The notes under the pieces were generated by a model. It made no database searches. It was given only the letters and a program-made list of their open reading frames with translations, and had not been told where the DNA came from. This document shows, one piece after another, positions 41,330-50,270 of a DNA stretch of 64,000 nucleotides. Source of the stretch: Amphiplicatus metriothermophilus (lineage in GTDB: Bacteria; Pseudomonadota; Alphaproteobacteria; Caulobacterales; Parvularculaceae); the NCBI RefSeq assembly GCF_900199215.1, contig NZ_FZQA01000003.1, positions 349,999 through 413,998 on the forward strand, written 5' to 3'. A program made the position numbers and the translations under genes. Positions within the stretch are counted from its first letter, which is position 1. Every line of letters starts with the position of its first letter.

Positions 41330-42427
41330 TCAGGCGTTGAACCTGAACAACATGACGTCGCCGTCCTGTACGACGTAGTCCTTGCCTTCGAGGCGCATCT
41401 TGCCGGCTTCCTTCGCGCCCTGCTCGCCGCCGAGCGCGACATAATCGTCGTAGGAAATGGTCTCCGCCCGGATGAAGCCGCGTTCGAAATCGGTGTGGAT
41501 CACGCCCGCCGCCTGCGGCGCGGTCGCGCCCCTGCGGATGGTCCACGCGCGCGCTTCTTTCGGGCCGGCGGTGAAGAAGGTCTGAAGACCGAGAAGCGCG
41601 TAGCCGGCGCGAATGAGCCGGTTGAGGCCCGGCTCCTCAAGGCCTAAGGCGGCGAGATATTCCGCCTGCTCGGCGTCGTCGAGCTGGGCGAGCTCGGATT
41701 CGATCCGCGCCGAGATGACGACCGCGCCGGCGCCTTCCTCCCGCGCCCGCGCTTCGACGCGGCGGGAGTAATCGTTGCCCGCGGCGGCGGAGTCCTCGTC
41801 GACATTGGCGACGAAAAGCACCGGTTTCGCCGTCAGAAGCTGGAGGCCTTTCCAGATCTTTTCCTCCTCCGGCGATATGTCCGCCGAGCGCGCCGGCTTT
41901 CCGTCCTGCAGGGCGGCGAGGGCCCTGTCGACGAGGGCGAGCGTCGCTTTGGCTTCCTTGTCCTGACCCTTGGCCCGCTTTTCCAGATTGGGCCGGCGTT
42001 TCTCCAGACTTTCGAGGTCGGCCAGCATCAGCTCCGTCTCGACCACTTCGAGATCGGCGAGCGGGTCGACCCGGCCGGCCACATGCGTGACGTCGTCGTC
42101 GTCGAAGCAGCGCAACACATAAACGACGGCGTCCACCTCGCGGATGTTGGCGAGGAACTGGTTTCCGAGCCCTTCGCCTTTCGAGGCGCCTTTGACCAGG
42201 CCGGCGATGTCCACGAACTGCATCCGCGCCGGGACGATTTCTTTCGATCTGGCGATCTCGGCGAGCCTGAACAGGCGCGGCTCAGGCACGGCGACGTCGC
42301 CGACATTCGGCTCGATGGTGCAGAAAGGATAATTGGCCGCCTGCGCGGCGGCGGTGCGCGTCAGCGCGTTGAAGAGCGTGGACTTGCCCACATTGGGCAG
42401 CCCGACGATGCCGCATTTGAAACCCAT
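41330..42427 (-). CDS. ychF: Redox-regulated ATPase YchF (Obg-like GTPase family)
   Basis: The 365-residue product has G1 in [22 protein letters not shown], then FCTIEPNVG and [25 protein letters not shown] replaces the usual NKxD, as in YchF, which prefers ATP. The TGS domain ends the protein at [16 protein letters not shown] [12 protein letters not shown] and ARKEGK-like regions. pth and rplY follow upstream in the usual rplY-pth-ychF order. Confidence 0.97.
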   Translation of the reverse strand: MGFKCGIVGLPNVGKSTLFNALTRTAAAQAANYPFCTIEPNVGDVAVPEPRLFRLAEIARSKEIVPARMQFVDIAGLVKGASKGEGLGNQFLANIREVDAVVYVLRCFDDDDVTHVAGRVDPLADLEVVETELMLADLESLEKRRPNLEKRAKGQDKEAKATLALVDRALAALQDGKPARSADISPEEEKIWKGLQLLTAKPVLFVANVDEDSAAAGNDYSRRVEARAREEGAGAVVISARIESELAQLDDAEQAEYLAALGLEEPGLNRLIRAGYALLGLQTFFTAGPKEARAWTIRRGATAPQAAGVIHTDFERGFIRAETISYDDYVALGGEQGAKEAGKMRLEGKDYVVQDGDVMLFRFNA

Positions 42428-42484
42428 TCGGTCCTGCTTCTTTCAATCAGTCATTGCATGTTCGGCGGGCGGGCCGCCGCTCGG

Positions 42485-43216
42485 TCAGGCGCCGCGTGCG
42501 CCGCCATCCCGACCTAAAAGTCTGCCTAGCGCCTTGGCGAAAGGATTGGTCGCGTCCTTTTTCTTGTCCGCTTCCGTCGGGCGAGGCGCAGCCTGACGCG
42601 CGGCCGCCGGCGCGTCCTTTCCGCGCGGCGGCTGAAGGCGCTGGGCGAGGGCGCTCGTAAAACGCGCGTCGCCTTCGGCCAGCGCCGGCGCGGCGGCGGC
42701 GACGGCCGCCAGAAGCGGGGCGAGCCACTCCTGATCGGCCCTCGCGAAGTCGCCGAGCACATGGCCGGTCACGCGCGCCTTATCGCCCGGATGGCCGATT
42801 CCGATGCGCACGCGACGGAAGTCCGGCCCGATATGGGCGGCGATCGACTTGAGCCCGTTATGGCCGGCCGTCCCGCCGCCTGTCTTGGCTTTAACCTTGC
42901 CCGGCGCAAGATCGAGCTCGTCGTGGAACACGACGACATCCGCCGGTTGGAGCCTGAAAAAGCGCATCGCCTCGCCCACGGAGCGGCCGGACTCGTTCAT
43001 ATAGGTAAGAGGCTTCAAGACGATCGCCTTGATCCGGCCGCGCGGCGAATCGAGAAAGCCTTCGCGCAGCTCGCCCTGAAACTTCGCGCGCGGCGGGGAA
43101 AATCCGTGCACGTCGGCGACGGCGTCGACCGCCATGAAGCCGACATTGTGACGATGGCGGGCGTATTTCGCACCCGGATTGCCGAGGCCGACCAGAAGCA
43201 AAGGTTTCGCCGACAT
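42485..43216 (-). CDS. pth: Peptidyl-tRNA hydrolase
   Basis: Recycles peptidyl-tRNA. The ATG at 43216 gives [20 protein letters not shown] (an upstream ATG in frame adds 10 residues). The catalytic His is in [11 protein letters not shown], and Asp in [25 protein letters not shown] and [11 protein letters not shown] are present. The 243-residue product has a C-terminal tail of about 50 residues longer than usual. It lies 46 bases after the rplY stop. Confidence 0.97.
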   Translation of the reverse strand: MSAKPLLLVGLGNPGAKYARHRHNVGFMAVDAVADVHGFSPPRAKFQGELREGFLDSPRGRIKAIVLKPLTYMNESGRSVGEAMRFFRLQPADVVVFHDELDLAPGKVKAKTGGGTAGHNGLKSIAAHIGPDFRRVRIGIGHPGDKARVTGHVLGDFARADQEWLAPLLAAVAAAAPALAEGDARFTSALAQRLQPPRGKDAPAAARQAAPRPTEADKKKDATNPFAKALGRLLGRDGGARGA

Positions 43217-43262
43217 CGCGCAGACCTCCGCCCTGTGCGGCGCCAAGCGGGAGGGGGGAAGA

Positions 43263-43925
43263 TTACTCCTCCTTCTCGCCTTCTTCTTCCGCCTCGGCGG
43301 TTTCCGGCGCGCCGGTTTCGGCTTCGGCGGCTTCCTCCTCGGCCGAACGCAGCGCCGACGGCGCGGCGACGGTGGCGACCGTGAAGTCGCGATCCGTGAT
43401 GACGGGGGTCACGCCTTCGGGAAGCTTGATGTCCGAGATATGGATGGCGTCGCCGATGTCCAGTCCGGTCACGTCGGCTTCGAGATATTCCGGAATGGCG
43501 GTGGCCGGCGCGTAGACCTCGATCGTGTGGCGCACGACGTTGAGCACGCCGCCGCGCTTAAGACCCGGCGAAGCGGCTTCGTTGAGAAAGCGCACCGGCA
43601 CGGCGACGTCGATGCGCGTCTTCTCGTCCACGCGCATCAGATCCACATGGATCGGCAGATCCTTCACCGGATCGAGCTGCACCTCGCGCGCTATCACCGG
43701 CTGCAGCCAGTCCTGGCCGGGAACCTGGATCTTGGCCAGATGCGAGCGCATGCGGCCGGCCGAATGAGCCTTGACCACTTCGTTGAACCTCAGCCGGATC
43801 GCCACCGGATCCTGGCCGCCGCCGTAAAGAACGCCCGGCACCCAGCCTTCGCGCCGCGCGGCGCGGGCCGCGCCCGTGCCGGCGCGCTCGCGGACTTCGC
43901 AATGGAAAACATCGATCTCGGCCAT
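43263..43925 (-). CDS. rplY: 50S ribosomal protein L25/general stress protein Ctc
   Basis: The 220-residue product has the N-terminal L25 5S-rRNA-binding domain ([26 protein letters not shown], shown here in part) and a longer TL5/Ctc C-terminal beta domain. It ends in an acidic Glu-rich tail ([19 protein letters not shown]). It begins the rplY-pth-ychF cluster. Confidence 0.96.
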   Translation of the reverse strand: MAEIDVFHCEVRERAGTGAARAARREGWVPGVLYGGGQDPVAIRLRFNEVVKAHSAGRMRSHLAKIQVPGQDWLQPVIAREVQLDPVKDLPIHVDLMRVDEKTRIDVAVPVRFLNEAASPGLKRGGVLNVVRHTIEVYAPATAIPEYLEADVTGLDIGDAIHISDIKLPEGVTPVITDRDFTVATVAAPSALRSAEEEAAEAETGAPETAEAEEEGEKEE

Positions 43926-44069
43926 GACGGGTCCCTGCGTGAAAAGCCGCGGGCCGGAAACGGCGACGTTCGCCCGGGGCGCGGTTCTGGAAATACCGGA
44001 TTGAGCGGCGCTCTATAGAGGAAAGGGCGCGCCGGGGCAAGCGCGGAAAGGGCGTGCATCGCCGCGCCG

Positions 44070-44810
44070 TCAGGCGTCGTCGCCCGCAGCGTTTCCGGGC
44101 TCGAAATCCGGCCACGCCGCAGCCAGAAAGGCGCGGTAGAGACCGGCGAGACGCGGCTCGCGGGCGAGGGCGGCGAGATTGGCCTCGACCGTGGCGCGGT
44201 CGCGCCGGGCGATCGGGCCGGTGAGGGAGTCGAACGGGCTTTCCGCGAAGCGGTCGACCACGCCGTGGAGATAGCCGGCGAGAATATTCGCCGGCGCGCC
44301 GGAGAGCCGGCCTGAAAACGCCTTCGCCGTCTCGTTCCACAGGAAGGCGGCGAAATTGCCGCTCAGCACGGCGAGCGCGTGATAGAAGGCGCGGTCGGCG
44401 TCAGGGACGACGAATTCCGGGTTCTTCGCTCCGGGAACGAGCGATCCGAGGGGCGGGGCGCCTTCCTGCCTGGCGAAGGCGACGCGCGCGGTCGTCTCCG
44501 GCGGCAGAGGGGCCGGCGGGAAAGAATAGAGCGGGTGGTAGCTCCACATCCCCTCGATCAGGAGCGCGCCGGAAAAATGGATCGCGAGTTTATCCGCGAC
44601 GGCCTCATTATAAGCCTGCCGCCATGGCCCGAGCGCGCGGTCGGGGATGGCGGCGGCGATCACGTCGGCGGCGGCGAGCGCGCGCAGGCAGGACGGCGCG
44701 CGCGCCTCCGACTCGGCCCGCGCGATCAGCGCCGCCTCATGGTTAAGGGCGCGCAGATACGCCGCGATGCTCTGGGCGACCCGGCCGGTTCCGATGATGG
44801 CGTATTTCAT
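44070..44810 (-). CDS. Rossmann-fold DUF2520 domain protein
   Basis: The product has 246 residues. The N-terminus is a dinucleotide-binding fold: KYAIIGTGRVAQSIAAYLR. DUF2520 starts near residue 85 (LSFSGALLIEG-like HFSGALLIEGMWSYHPL) and continues with helices in the second half. The layout matches proteins like ketopantoate- or prephenate-dehydrogenase relatives, but their substrate is not known. It stands alone upstream of rplY. Confidence 0.85.
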   Translation of the reverse strand: MKYAIIGTGRVAQSIAAYLRALNHEAALIARAESEARAPSCLRALAAADVIAAAIPDRALGPWRQAYNEAVADKLAIHFSGALLIEGMWSYHPLYSFPPAPLPPETTARVAFARQEGAPPLGSLVPGAKNPEFVVPDADRAFYHALAVLSGNFAAFLWNETAKAFSGRLSGAPANILAGYLHGVVDRFAESPFDSLTGPIARRDRATVEANLAALAREPRLAGLYRAFLAAAWPDFEPGNAAGDDA

Positions 44811-45084
44811 GCCTTTTCTTTTTATCAGGGTCTTCTTGCGTTCGCCGCTTGTAATCCTGCTAGGCGCGCCCTATGTAGGCGCTCGTGACGACTCGATTTG
44901 GACTGCAGACTTAAGACAGTTGCCTAACCCGGCCAAACGTTTAGCGTAGCGGCCGGGCTTCTACAGGGCCTTCTGAACTCTCCCGGACAATCGGCTCGCA
45001 TAAAGCGCGGAGAATGATTTTCGCGCGATCAACCGCCGGCTGCGGCGCGCCTCGTCGCAGCCAATTGTCTGAAGGAGACGAAAA
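44811..45084. promoter_or_regulatory. Leader and promoter region of the cold-shock gene
   Basis: This 274-base gap lies ahead of csp. It is less GC-rich at its left end. It contains a hairpin with arms CCCGGCC/GGCCGGG around 44928-44958, which may fold the 5' UTR. No ORF is seen. No promoter could be fixed with confidence. Confidence 0.35.
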
Positions 45085-45288
45085 ATGGCTACAGGCGTCG
45101 TGAAATGGTTCAACTCCACCAAAGGTTACGGTTTCATCCAGCCGGATGACGGCGGCAGCGACGTGTTCGTTCACGCCAGCGCCGTCGAGCAGGCCGGACT
45201 GAACACCCTTCAGGAAGGCCAGCGGCTTTCCTACGAGCTGGTCTCGAACCGCGGACGCACCTCCGCCGGCAATCTGCGCGCGGCTTAA
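45085..45288 (+). CDS. Cold-shock domain protein (CspA family)
   Basis: The 67-residue product is a single cold-shock OB fold. RNP1 is in [10 protein letters not shown] and RNP2 in [11 protein letters not shown]. The [13 protein letters not shown] start is diagnostic. It acts as an RNA chaperone. A GAAGGAGA site precedes the ATG. A strong terminator follows. Confidence 0.97.
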   Translation: MATGVVKWFNSTKGYGFIQPDDGGSDVFVHASAVEQAGLNTLQEGQRLSYELVSNRGRTSAGNLRAA

Positions 45289-45313
45289 CCGCGCCCGGCG
45301 ATCGCCGAATTGG

Positions 45314-45343
45314 AAAGCGCCCCTCCGGGGGCGCTTTTTTTTT
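45314..45343 (+). terminator. Rho-independent terminator of the cold-shock gene
   Basis: The stem GCGCCCC/GGGGCGC, with an A-rich left flank (45314-45316) and a nine-T run (45335-45343), is a textbook terminator. Confidence 0.95.
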
Positions 45344-45357
45344 GCTTGAACAAGAGA

Positions 45358-46449
45358 CTATCGCACCAGAACGAGCCGTTCGGCCGCGCGGGTCACGCCC
45401 GTGTAAAGCCAGCGCGCGCGGTGGTCGCGAAAGGCGAAGCTTTCGTCGAACAGGACGACCGAATCCCATTGCGAGCCCTGCGCCTTGTGCACGGTGAGGG
45501 CGTAGCCGAAGTCGAATTCGTCCGCGCCCCGGCGCTGGGCGAAAGGAACCGCCTCCGGGCCTTCGGTGAAAAACGCTTTCGGCACGGCGACGTTGACCGG
45601 CTTGCCGCCTTCTTCCGGCGTCACGGTCATGCGCGCGCGGCCGCCGCGCGCGGCCTTCTTGAGCGTCACCGTCCAGATGCCGCCGTTGAGGAGCCCCTTG
45701 CGGCGATTGTTCCGCAGACAGACGAGCTTCTCGCCGGCTTCCGGCATGGGGTCCGCATGGCCCTTCAACTCGCGGATGCGCGCGTTGTAGCGCCGGCGCG
45801 TGCGGTTCGTGCCGACGAGGACCTGATCGGCGGCGAGGATTTCGTCCTGCGAGATTTCGCGGCGGGAGAGAAAGCGCACGGCGCCGCCGCCGAAATCCGG
45901 ATCCGGCTCGCGCCCTTCGCGGATGTCCATCGACAGGCGAATGATGGGGTTGTCCGCCGCCTGACGATGGATTTCGGTCAGCATGAAGTCGGGTTCGGCC
46001 TCGGTGAAGTAGCCGCCACCCTTGACGGGGGGAAGCTGCGCCGGGTCGCCGAGCACCAGCACGGGCTTGCCGAAAGACAGAAGGTCGCGGCCGAGCTCTT
46101 CGTCCACCATCGAGCATTCGTCGATGATGATGAGGTCGGCGTCGGCCGCCGGCGCGTCATGACGCAGGGCGAAGACGGGCGCGCCTTCCTCGTCCTCGTC
46201 GGCGGGGCGGTAGATTAGGGCGTGGATCGTCGTCGCGCCCGCGCAGCCCTTTTGGCGCATTACATGAGCCGCCTTGCCGGTGAAAGCGGCGAAGGCCACG
46301 TCCCCGTCGACATGTTCGGCGATATGGCGCGCAAGCGTCGTCTTGCCGGCGCCGGCATAGCCGAACAGGCGGAAGACCTGACGGTCGGCGTTCTTCAGCC
46401 AGCGGTCTACGGCAAGTAGCGCGGCGTCCTGTTGGGGAGAGAAGAGCAT
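45358..46449 (-). CDS. RecD2-like SF1 helicase/ATPase
   Basis: The 363-residue product has Walker A (GYAGAGKTTLARHIA), Walker B (LIIIDECSMVDE), the GDPAQLPPV motif III, and the C-terminal UvrD_C_2 helicase motif (ALTVHKAQGSQWDSVVL). It closes with the family motif TGVTRAAERLVLV. It lacks the RecD2 N-terminal domain, so it is a short exonuclease-V-alpha-like member. Its role is in DNA processing, but the exact function is unknown. Confidence 0.88.
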   Translation of the reverse strand: MLFSPQQDAALLAVDRWLKNADRQVFRLFGYAGAGKTTLARHIAEHVDGDVAFAAFTGKAAHVMRQKGCAGATTIHALIYRPADEDEEGAPVFALRHDAPAADADLIIIDECSMVDEELGRDLLSFGKPVLVLGDPAQLPPVKGGGYFTEAEPDFMLTEIHRQAADNPIIRLSMDIREGREPDPDFGGGAVRFLSRREISQDEILAADQVLVGTNRTRRRYNARIRELKGHADPMPEAGEKLVCLRNNRRKGLLNGGIWTVTLKKAARGGRARMTVTPEEGGKPVNVAVPKAFFTEGPEAVPFAQRRGADEFDFGYALTVHKAQGSQWDSVVLFDESFAFRDHRARWLYTGVTRAAERLVLVR

Positions 46450-46619
46450 TCAAGCTGCCGGGAATGGGCAATTTACACTGGTGATGGTCATCGATTACTT
46501 AATAGAGGTACTTTCATACTTCAGCGCTTTTCGGATTTTTTTTTACTTCTCCTTCGAGAAAACCTATTTTTTGTCGGAACCAACAGGAATCCATGTCGAT
46601 ACATTCTTCTATTTTTACT
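46450..46619. other. AT-rich non-coding stretch
   Basis: These 170 bases have long T runs and are the least GC-rich segment of the window (about one third G+C for 46501-46680 by my count). No convincing gene was found here. It is the downstream flank of the HEPN-like ORF. Confidence 0.5.
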
Positions 46620-47000
46620 TTATTTACTATCATTTTTATATTTTTCAAACTTTATTAGGCGTAAGGGTGTGTTCTGGAGGGGGGCGATTCCAAAGACCCT
46701 TCCGTGAGCGAGCGCGTCACGCAAGGCGACGATTTCTTTGACTTTAACTTTACAGCAACATATCCCGGCTTTTTCACATTTATTGTTATAGTCTTCGAGC
46801 GCCTTTTTTAAGGAGTTTTTGTCGCTGAAAGGGGTGATTTCCACTTCATCACCTTTTTTGATATTCTTTATGTCGAGACGGGTAGCGGATTGTTGCTTTG
46901 CAAGATATATTCGGGCCATACTCTCTATAGCGTGCAGATTGCCGACAAGCTTGCCGAGCTGCTTTGGGTGCTCTTCTTGCAACCAATTTTTCTGGTTCAT
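46620..47000 (-). CDS. HEPN-like small protein, AT-rich foreign gene
   Basis: The product has 126 residues, rich in Lys, Ile and Asn. The codon use is far more AT-rich than that of any neighbour. The C-terminal half contains KEIVALRDALAHGRVFG, which has the R-x4-H motif (R94, H99) of HEPN RNases or nucleotide-binding partners. The start NLHAIESMARIYLAK is consistent with the helical first half of such a fold. The toxic or defence role is inferred only from this motif. There is no obvious MNT partner. Confidence 0.55.
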   Translation of the reverse strand: MNQKNWLQEEHPKQLGKLVGNLHAIESMARIYLAKQQSATRLDIKNIKKGDEVEITPFSDKNSLKKALEDYNNKCEKAGICCCKVKVKEIVALRDALAHGRVFGIAPLQNTPLRLIKFEKYKNDSK

Positions 47001-47083
47001 TTCTGCGCCTCAAGTGGTTCAATAAGATAGAGAAAATGTTCAATTGAAGTAGTAAATACTCTTCTACCGTCAACGCACATTAC

Positions 47084-47866
47084 CTACTCAATCTCCGCCC
47101 ACGCCGGCGCATGATCCGACGGTTTCTCGCGCCCGCGCTCGGCGCGATCGACGCCGGCGTCTTTGAGCCGGTCCGCGGCCTGCGGGGACAGCAGGAGATG
47201 ATCGATGCGGATGCCGTGATCCTTCTCCCAGGCGCCGCCCTTGTAATCCCAGAAGGTGTAGAGAACCGAGTCGGGATGGATCTGTCGGATCGCGTCCGTG
47301 AGGCCGAGATAGAGAATCTCGCGAAACGCCGCGCGCGATTCCGGCAGGAACAGGGCGTCGTCCGTCCACGCCTTCGGATCGTGGACGTCCTCCGCCTGCG
47401 GAATGACGTTGAAGTCGCCGGCGAGAACGAAGGCTTCTTCCTGCTCCAGCAATTTTTCGGCGCGCTTTTTCAGGCGCTTCAGCCATTTGAGTTTGTAATC
47501 GAATTTCGGGCCCGGCGCCGGGTTGCCGTTTGGCGCGTAGATCCCGCAAACGCGCACAGGCGGGACGTCGTCAGGGCAGACGAGCGCTTCGATATAGCGG
47601 GCCTGATCGTCGGCTTTGTCGCCGGGAAGGCCCTTCACGATGTCGTCGATGGGATGCTTCGACAGGAGCGCGACGCCATTATATGTCTTCTGTCCGTGTA
47701 CGGCGATGTTGTAGCCGCGGTCCTCGAAGGCTTCGGCGGGAAACTTCTCGTCGACGCATTTGATCTCCTGCAGGACGGCGACGTCCGGCCGGGCGCGATC
47801 GAACCAATCGAGCACGCGCTCAAGGCGCGCATTGATCGAGTTCACGTTGAAGGTTGCGATTTTCAA
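47084..47866 (-). CDS. xth: Exodeoxyribonuclease III
   Basis: AP endonuclease of base-excision repair. The product has 260 residues. The start is a TTG preceded by CGGAG and gives KIATFNVNSINARLERVLDW. The catalytic residues are in LQEIKCVDEKFP, LAGDFNVIPQAEDVHD and the C-terminal RIDHLLLSP and SDHAPAWAEI. It lies next to the AT-rich segment. Confidence 0.97.
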   Translation of the reverse strand: MKIATFNVNSINARLERVLDWFDRARPDVAVLQEIKCVDEKFPAEAFEDRGYNIAVHGQKTYNGVALLSKHPIDDIVKGLPGDKADDQARYIEALVCPDDVPPVRVCGIYAPNGNPAPGPKFDYKLKWLKRLKKRAEKLLEQEEAFVLAGDFNVIPQAEDVHDPKAWTDDALFLPESRAAFREILYLGLTDAIRQIHPDSVLYTFWDYKGGAWEKDHGIRIDHLLLSPQAADRLKDAGVDRAERGREKPSDHAPAWAEIE

Positions 47867-47965
47867 GGGAGCTCCGGAGGCTGGGGACGGGTTTTCCGCG
47901 CAGGCGCGCCAGACGATATATCGCGCCGGCGCGCGAAGGCAATCGACAGCGAGACCGGTCCTGCG

Positions 47966-48640
47966 TCACCGTCTGATCGCGTAGCCGAAGACTTCGACGA
48001 TCTCCGGCGCGCTGCGCAGGCCGGCCGAGACGGCCTCGATTTCGGCAGGCGCAAGCGCGGCGATCTGGGCCTCGTTCATGTTCTGCAAGGGCTGGCGGGC
48101 GTGATCTTTCACGGCGACTGCTGCGGCGGGATCCGCGTCGGCGATGGCGGGAACCTTCCGCGCGATGCGCGCCAGCGTCGCGGCCGGGTCCGCGCACAGG
48201 TCTTCATAGCGGATATGCGCGTCGTATTTTCGCCGCGCCGCATCGAGCAGGCGCGCGCGCTCGATCCAGATGCGCCCGAGAAGTTCGAGAAATTCGAGCG
48301 GGTTCTCGCCGACGGCTTCATAGCCCCAGTCGCGGGCGACGCCCCCGGGGCCGTATCGCGCGCGCCAGCTAGCACAGACAGCGTAAGGATCGCGCGAGAG
48401 GGTGAACACGCTTGTCTTCATGGCGGCGAAAGCGCTTGTCAGCGCCTCGTGGCGGCACAGATTGGGCGGCGATTTCTCGACGACCACGACGGGCTCCTCG
48501 CGGCGCCGGCGCGCGACTGCGTCGAGCCAGACGGCCCGGACGACGGCGTAATTGGGATGATAGTCCAAATCCCATCTTTTCGCTGGCGCCGACATGGCCG
48601 GAACGAGCCATTGCCCTTCGCCGCGCGGATCGAGCTTCAC
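47966..48640 (-). CDS. Sulfotransferase-family protein, 5' end frameshifted
   Basis: As read from the GTG at 48640 it has 224 residues and lacks the PAPS-binding loop. The coding homology continues upstream in the same frame: LFILTLPNAGSTALANLLE (about 48700-48645), preceded by RADPNVEW. No ATG or GTG start lies in that frame. It hits TGA at the ATG of 48854 (TGATGG). Deleting one G after that ATG would give MRTLRFYPAPARAS and restore a normal N-terminus. The gene may be mutated at codon 2, or the base may be a sequencing error. Confidence 0.7.
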   Translation of the reverse strand: MKLDPRGEGQWLVPAMSAPAKRWDLDYHPNYAVVRAVWLDAVARRRREEPVVVVEKSPPNLCRHEALTSAFAAMKTSVFTLSRDPYAVCASWRARYGPGGVARDWGYEAVGENPLEFLELLGRIWIERARLLDAARRKYDAHIRYEDLCADPAATLARIARKVPAIADADPAAAVAVKDHARQPLQNMNEAQIAALAPAEIEAVSAGLRSAPEIVEVFGYAIRR

Positions 48641-48937
48641 GACTCGCCTCGACGTTTCGAGCAGGTTCGCAAGCGCCGTGGAGCCGGCGTTGGGCAGGGT
48701 GAGGATGAACAGCCATTCGACATTCGGGTCGGCGCGCAGGCGCGGCGAAAGAGCAGCGCGCGCAAGCCACGCCCAATCCGAGGCGGCGCCGCAGGGGCCG
48801 GACTTTGCGCGCGAGGCGCGCGCCGGCGCGGGATAGAAGCGAAGCGTCCGCCATCAGCCGCGTCTCCTGTCGCGGCCGTATGGATCTGTTTTCATGTCGT
48901 CCCCGTCATGGCCGCAGGAGAGGATAGCCCAGGACCG

Positions 48938-49609
48938 TCATTCCGTCAGCAGCGTGACGAACTCGTCGAGCGGCGCGCGCGAGGAACGCATGCTGTTGAC
49001 GGGCGCCTCGGGGTCGGGATGGCCGAGCGCCATGCCGCAGTACAGCTGGTCTTCGGGGGAAAGGCCGAGAAAGGCCGAAACGGTCTTCGCCCGCGTTTGC
49101 CAAGCCTCCTGCATGCAGGTCGCGAGCCCGCACGCGACGGCGAGCAGCGCGATCGTCTGCATGAACATGCCCAGATGCGCCCACTGGCCTTTGTCGAAGC
49201 GCCGGTCGAGCGAGAAGAAAAGGCCTACGGGCGCGCCGAAGAACTCGAAGTTGCGCGCGAGCCATCGCAGGCGCGCGGGCTTGTCGTCGCGCGGAATGCC
49301 GAGCAAAGCGTACATCGCCTCGCCGACCTCGAAGCGGCGCGTCCGGTAAGGCTCCCACAGCTTCGGCGGATAGACAGCGATCTCGGATTCGTCGGCGAAC
49401 GGATTGTCCGCTATGGCTTTCTTCACTGTCTCGACAAGGCGCTCGCGCGCGCGTCCCATGACGACGTGAACCTTCCACGGCTGCAGATTGCCGCCAGAGG
49501 GCGCGTAGCGCGCGACGTCGATGATCTCGCGAACGGTTTCCTCCGCGACGGGCTTGTCGAGAAACGCGCGGGTCGAGATGCGGGCCTTTACGGCGTCGGC
49601 GACATTCAT
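48938..49609 (-). CDS. Nitroreductase-family FMN oxidoreductase
   Basis: The product has 223 residues. FMN-binding Arg/Ser are seen in ARISTRAFLDKPV and YAPSGGNLQPWKVHVV, and the C-terminal CGMALGHPDPEAPVNSMRSSRAP is typical. The start at 49609 follows a TCCGACG region and is the family's N-terminus (the in-frame ATG at 49645 adds 12 unlikely residues). The substrate is unknown. Confidence 0.94.
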   Translation of the reverse strand: MNVADAVKARISTRAFLDKPVAEETVREIIDVARYAPSGGNLQPWKVHVVMGRARERLVETVKKAIADNPFADESEIAVYPPKLWEPYRTRRFEVGEAMYALLGIPRDDKPARLRWLARNFEFFGAPVGLFFSLDRRFDKGQWAHLGMFMQTIALLAVACGLATCMQEAWQTRAKTVSAFLGLSPEDQLYCGMALGHPDPEAPVNSMRSSRAPLDEFVTLLTE

Positions 49610-49720
49610 GACGTCGGAGGGTAGAGCGGAATCGGCGCGCCGCAAGATCGACGCGCAGTCATGCAGCTCCCCTAGCGAACCGCCGTTCCGCCGGCGCTTC
49701 GACGAAGGCGTCGACGTGCG

Positions 49721-50065
49721 TTAAACTGAAAAGCTCGTGCCGCAGCCGCAGGAGGCTGTCGCGTTGGGGTTGTTCACGCGGAAGGCCGCGCCGATGAGCT
49801 CGTCGGCGAAGTCGATTTCGGCGCCCCGCATAAAGTCCAGCGACACGGGATCGATCAGCACGGTGACGCCGTCCTTTTCGATCGCCAGATCGTCCGGTTC
49901 GCGTTCGCGGACGATGTCGAAGGCGTACTGGAAGCCCGAGCAGCCGCCGCCGTTCACCGCCACGCGCAGCATGGCCCCCTCCGGCTCTCTGGCGAGAATC
50001 CGGGCGATGCGCTTGGCGGCGCGGTCCGATACGGTAACGGGCGGGGGGGCGTCGACGGTCGTCAT
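49721..50065 (-). CDS. erpA: Iron-sulfur cluster insertion protein ErpA
   Basis: A-type carrier that delivers 4Fe-4S clusters. The product has 114 residues. The three cluster cysteines are in NGGGCSGFQYAF and ATASCGCGTSF. The start at 50065 is used (an ATG at 50095 adds 10 residues). It is divergent from dgt, as in other alphaproteobacteria. Confidence 0.96.
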   Translation of the reverse strand: MTTVDAPPPVTVSDRAAKRIARILAREPEGAMLRVAVNGGGCSGFQYAFDIVREREPDDLAIEKDGVTVLIDPVSLDFMRGAEIDFADELIGAAFRVNNPNATASCGCGTSFSV

Positions 50066-50270
50066 GGCGAAAGGGCGAATCCGGTTACTTACCAAGGCGC
50101 AACCTATTAGATAAGGGCTTTTGCGGCCGGACCAAAGCCCTGGCGCGCAGAAGAGCAGGGCGCAGGTTTTTCAAAGGCTTGCGCGGATTCTGTCCCCGCT
50201 TGTGGGGAAAGTTATCCCCGCCCGGCGCCGGCGCCCGATAATGGCCGCGAGACCGCCTGACGAGGATTTC

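Noticed and set aside
46432..46741. Small + strand frames in the AT-rich insert
   Set aside because: Phe/Tyr-rich translation of T runs. They have no plausible start context, and the opposite strand gives a better ORF.
47111..49624. 837-codon open frame across xth, sulfotransferase and nitroreductase on the + strand
   Set aside because: It runs antisense to three recognisable genes and has no family signature of its own.
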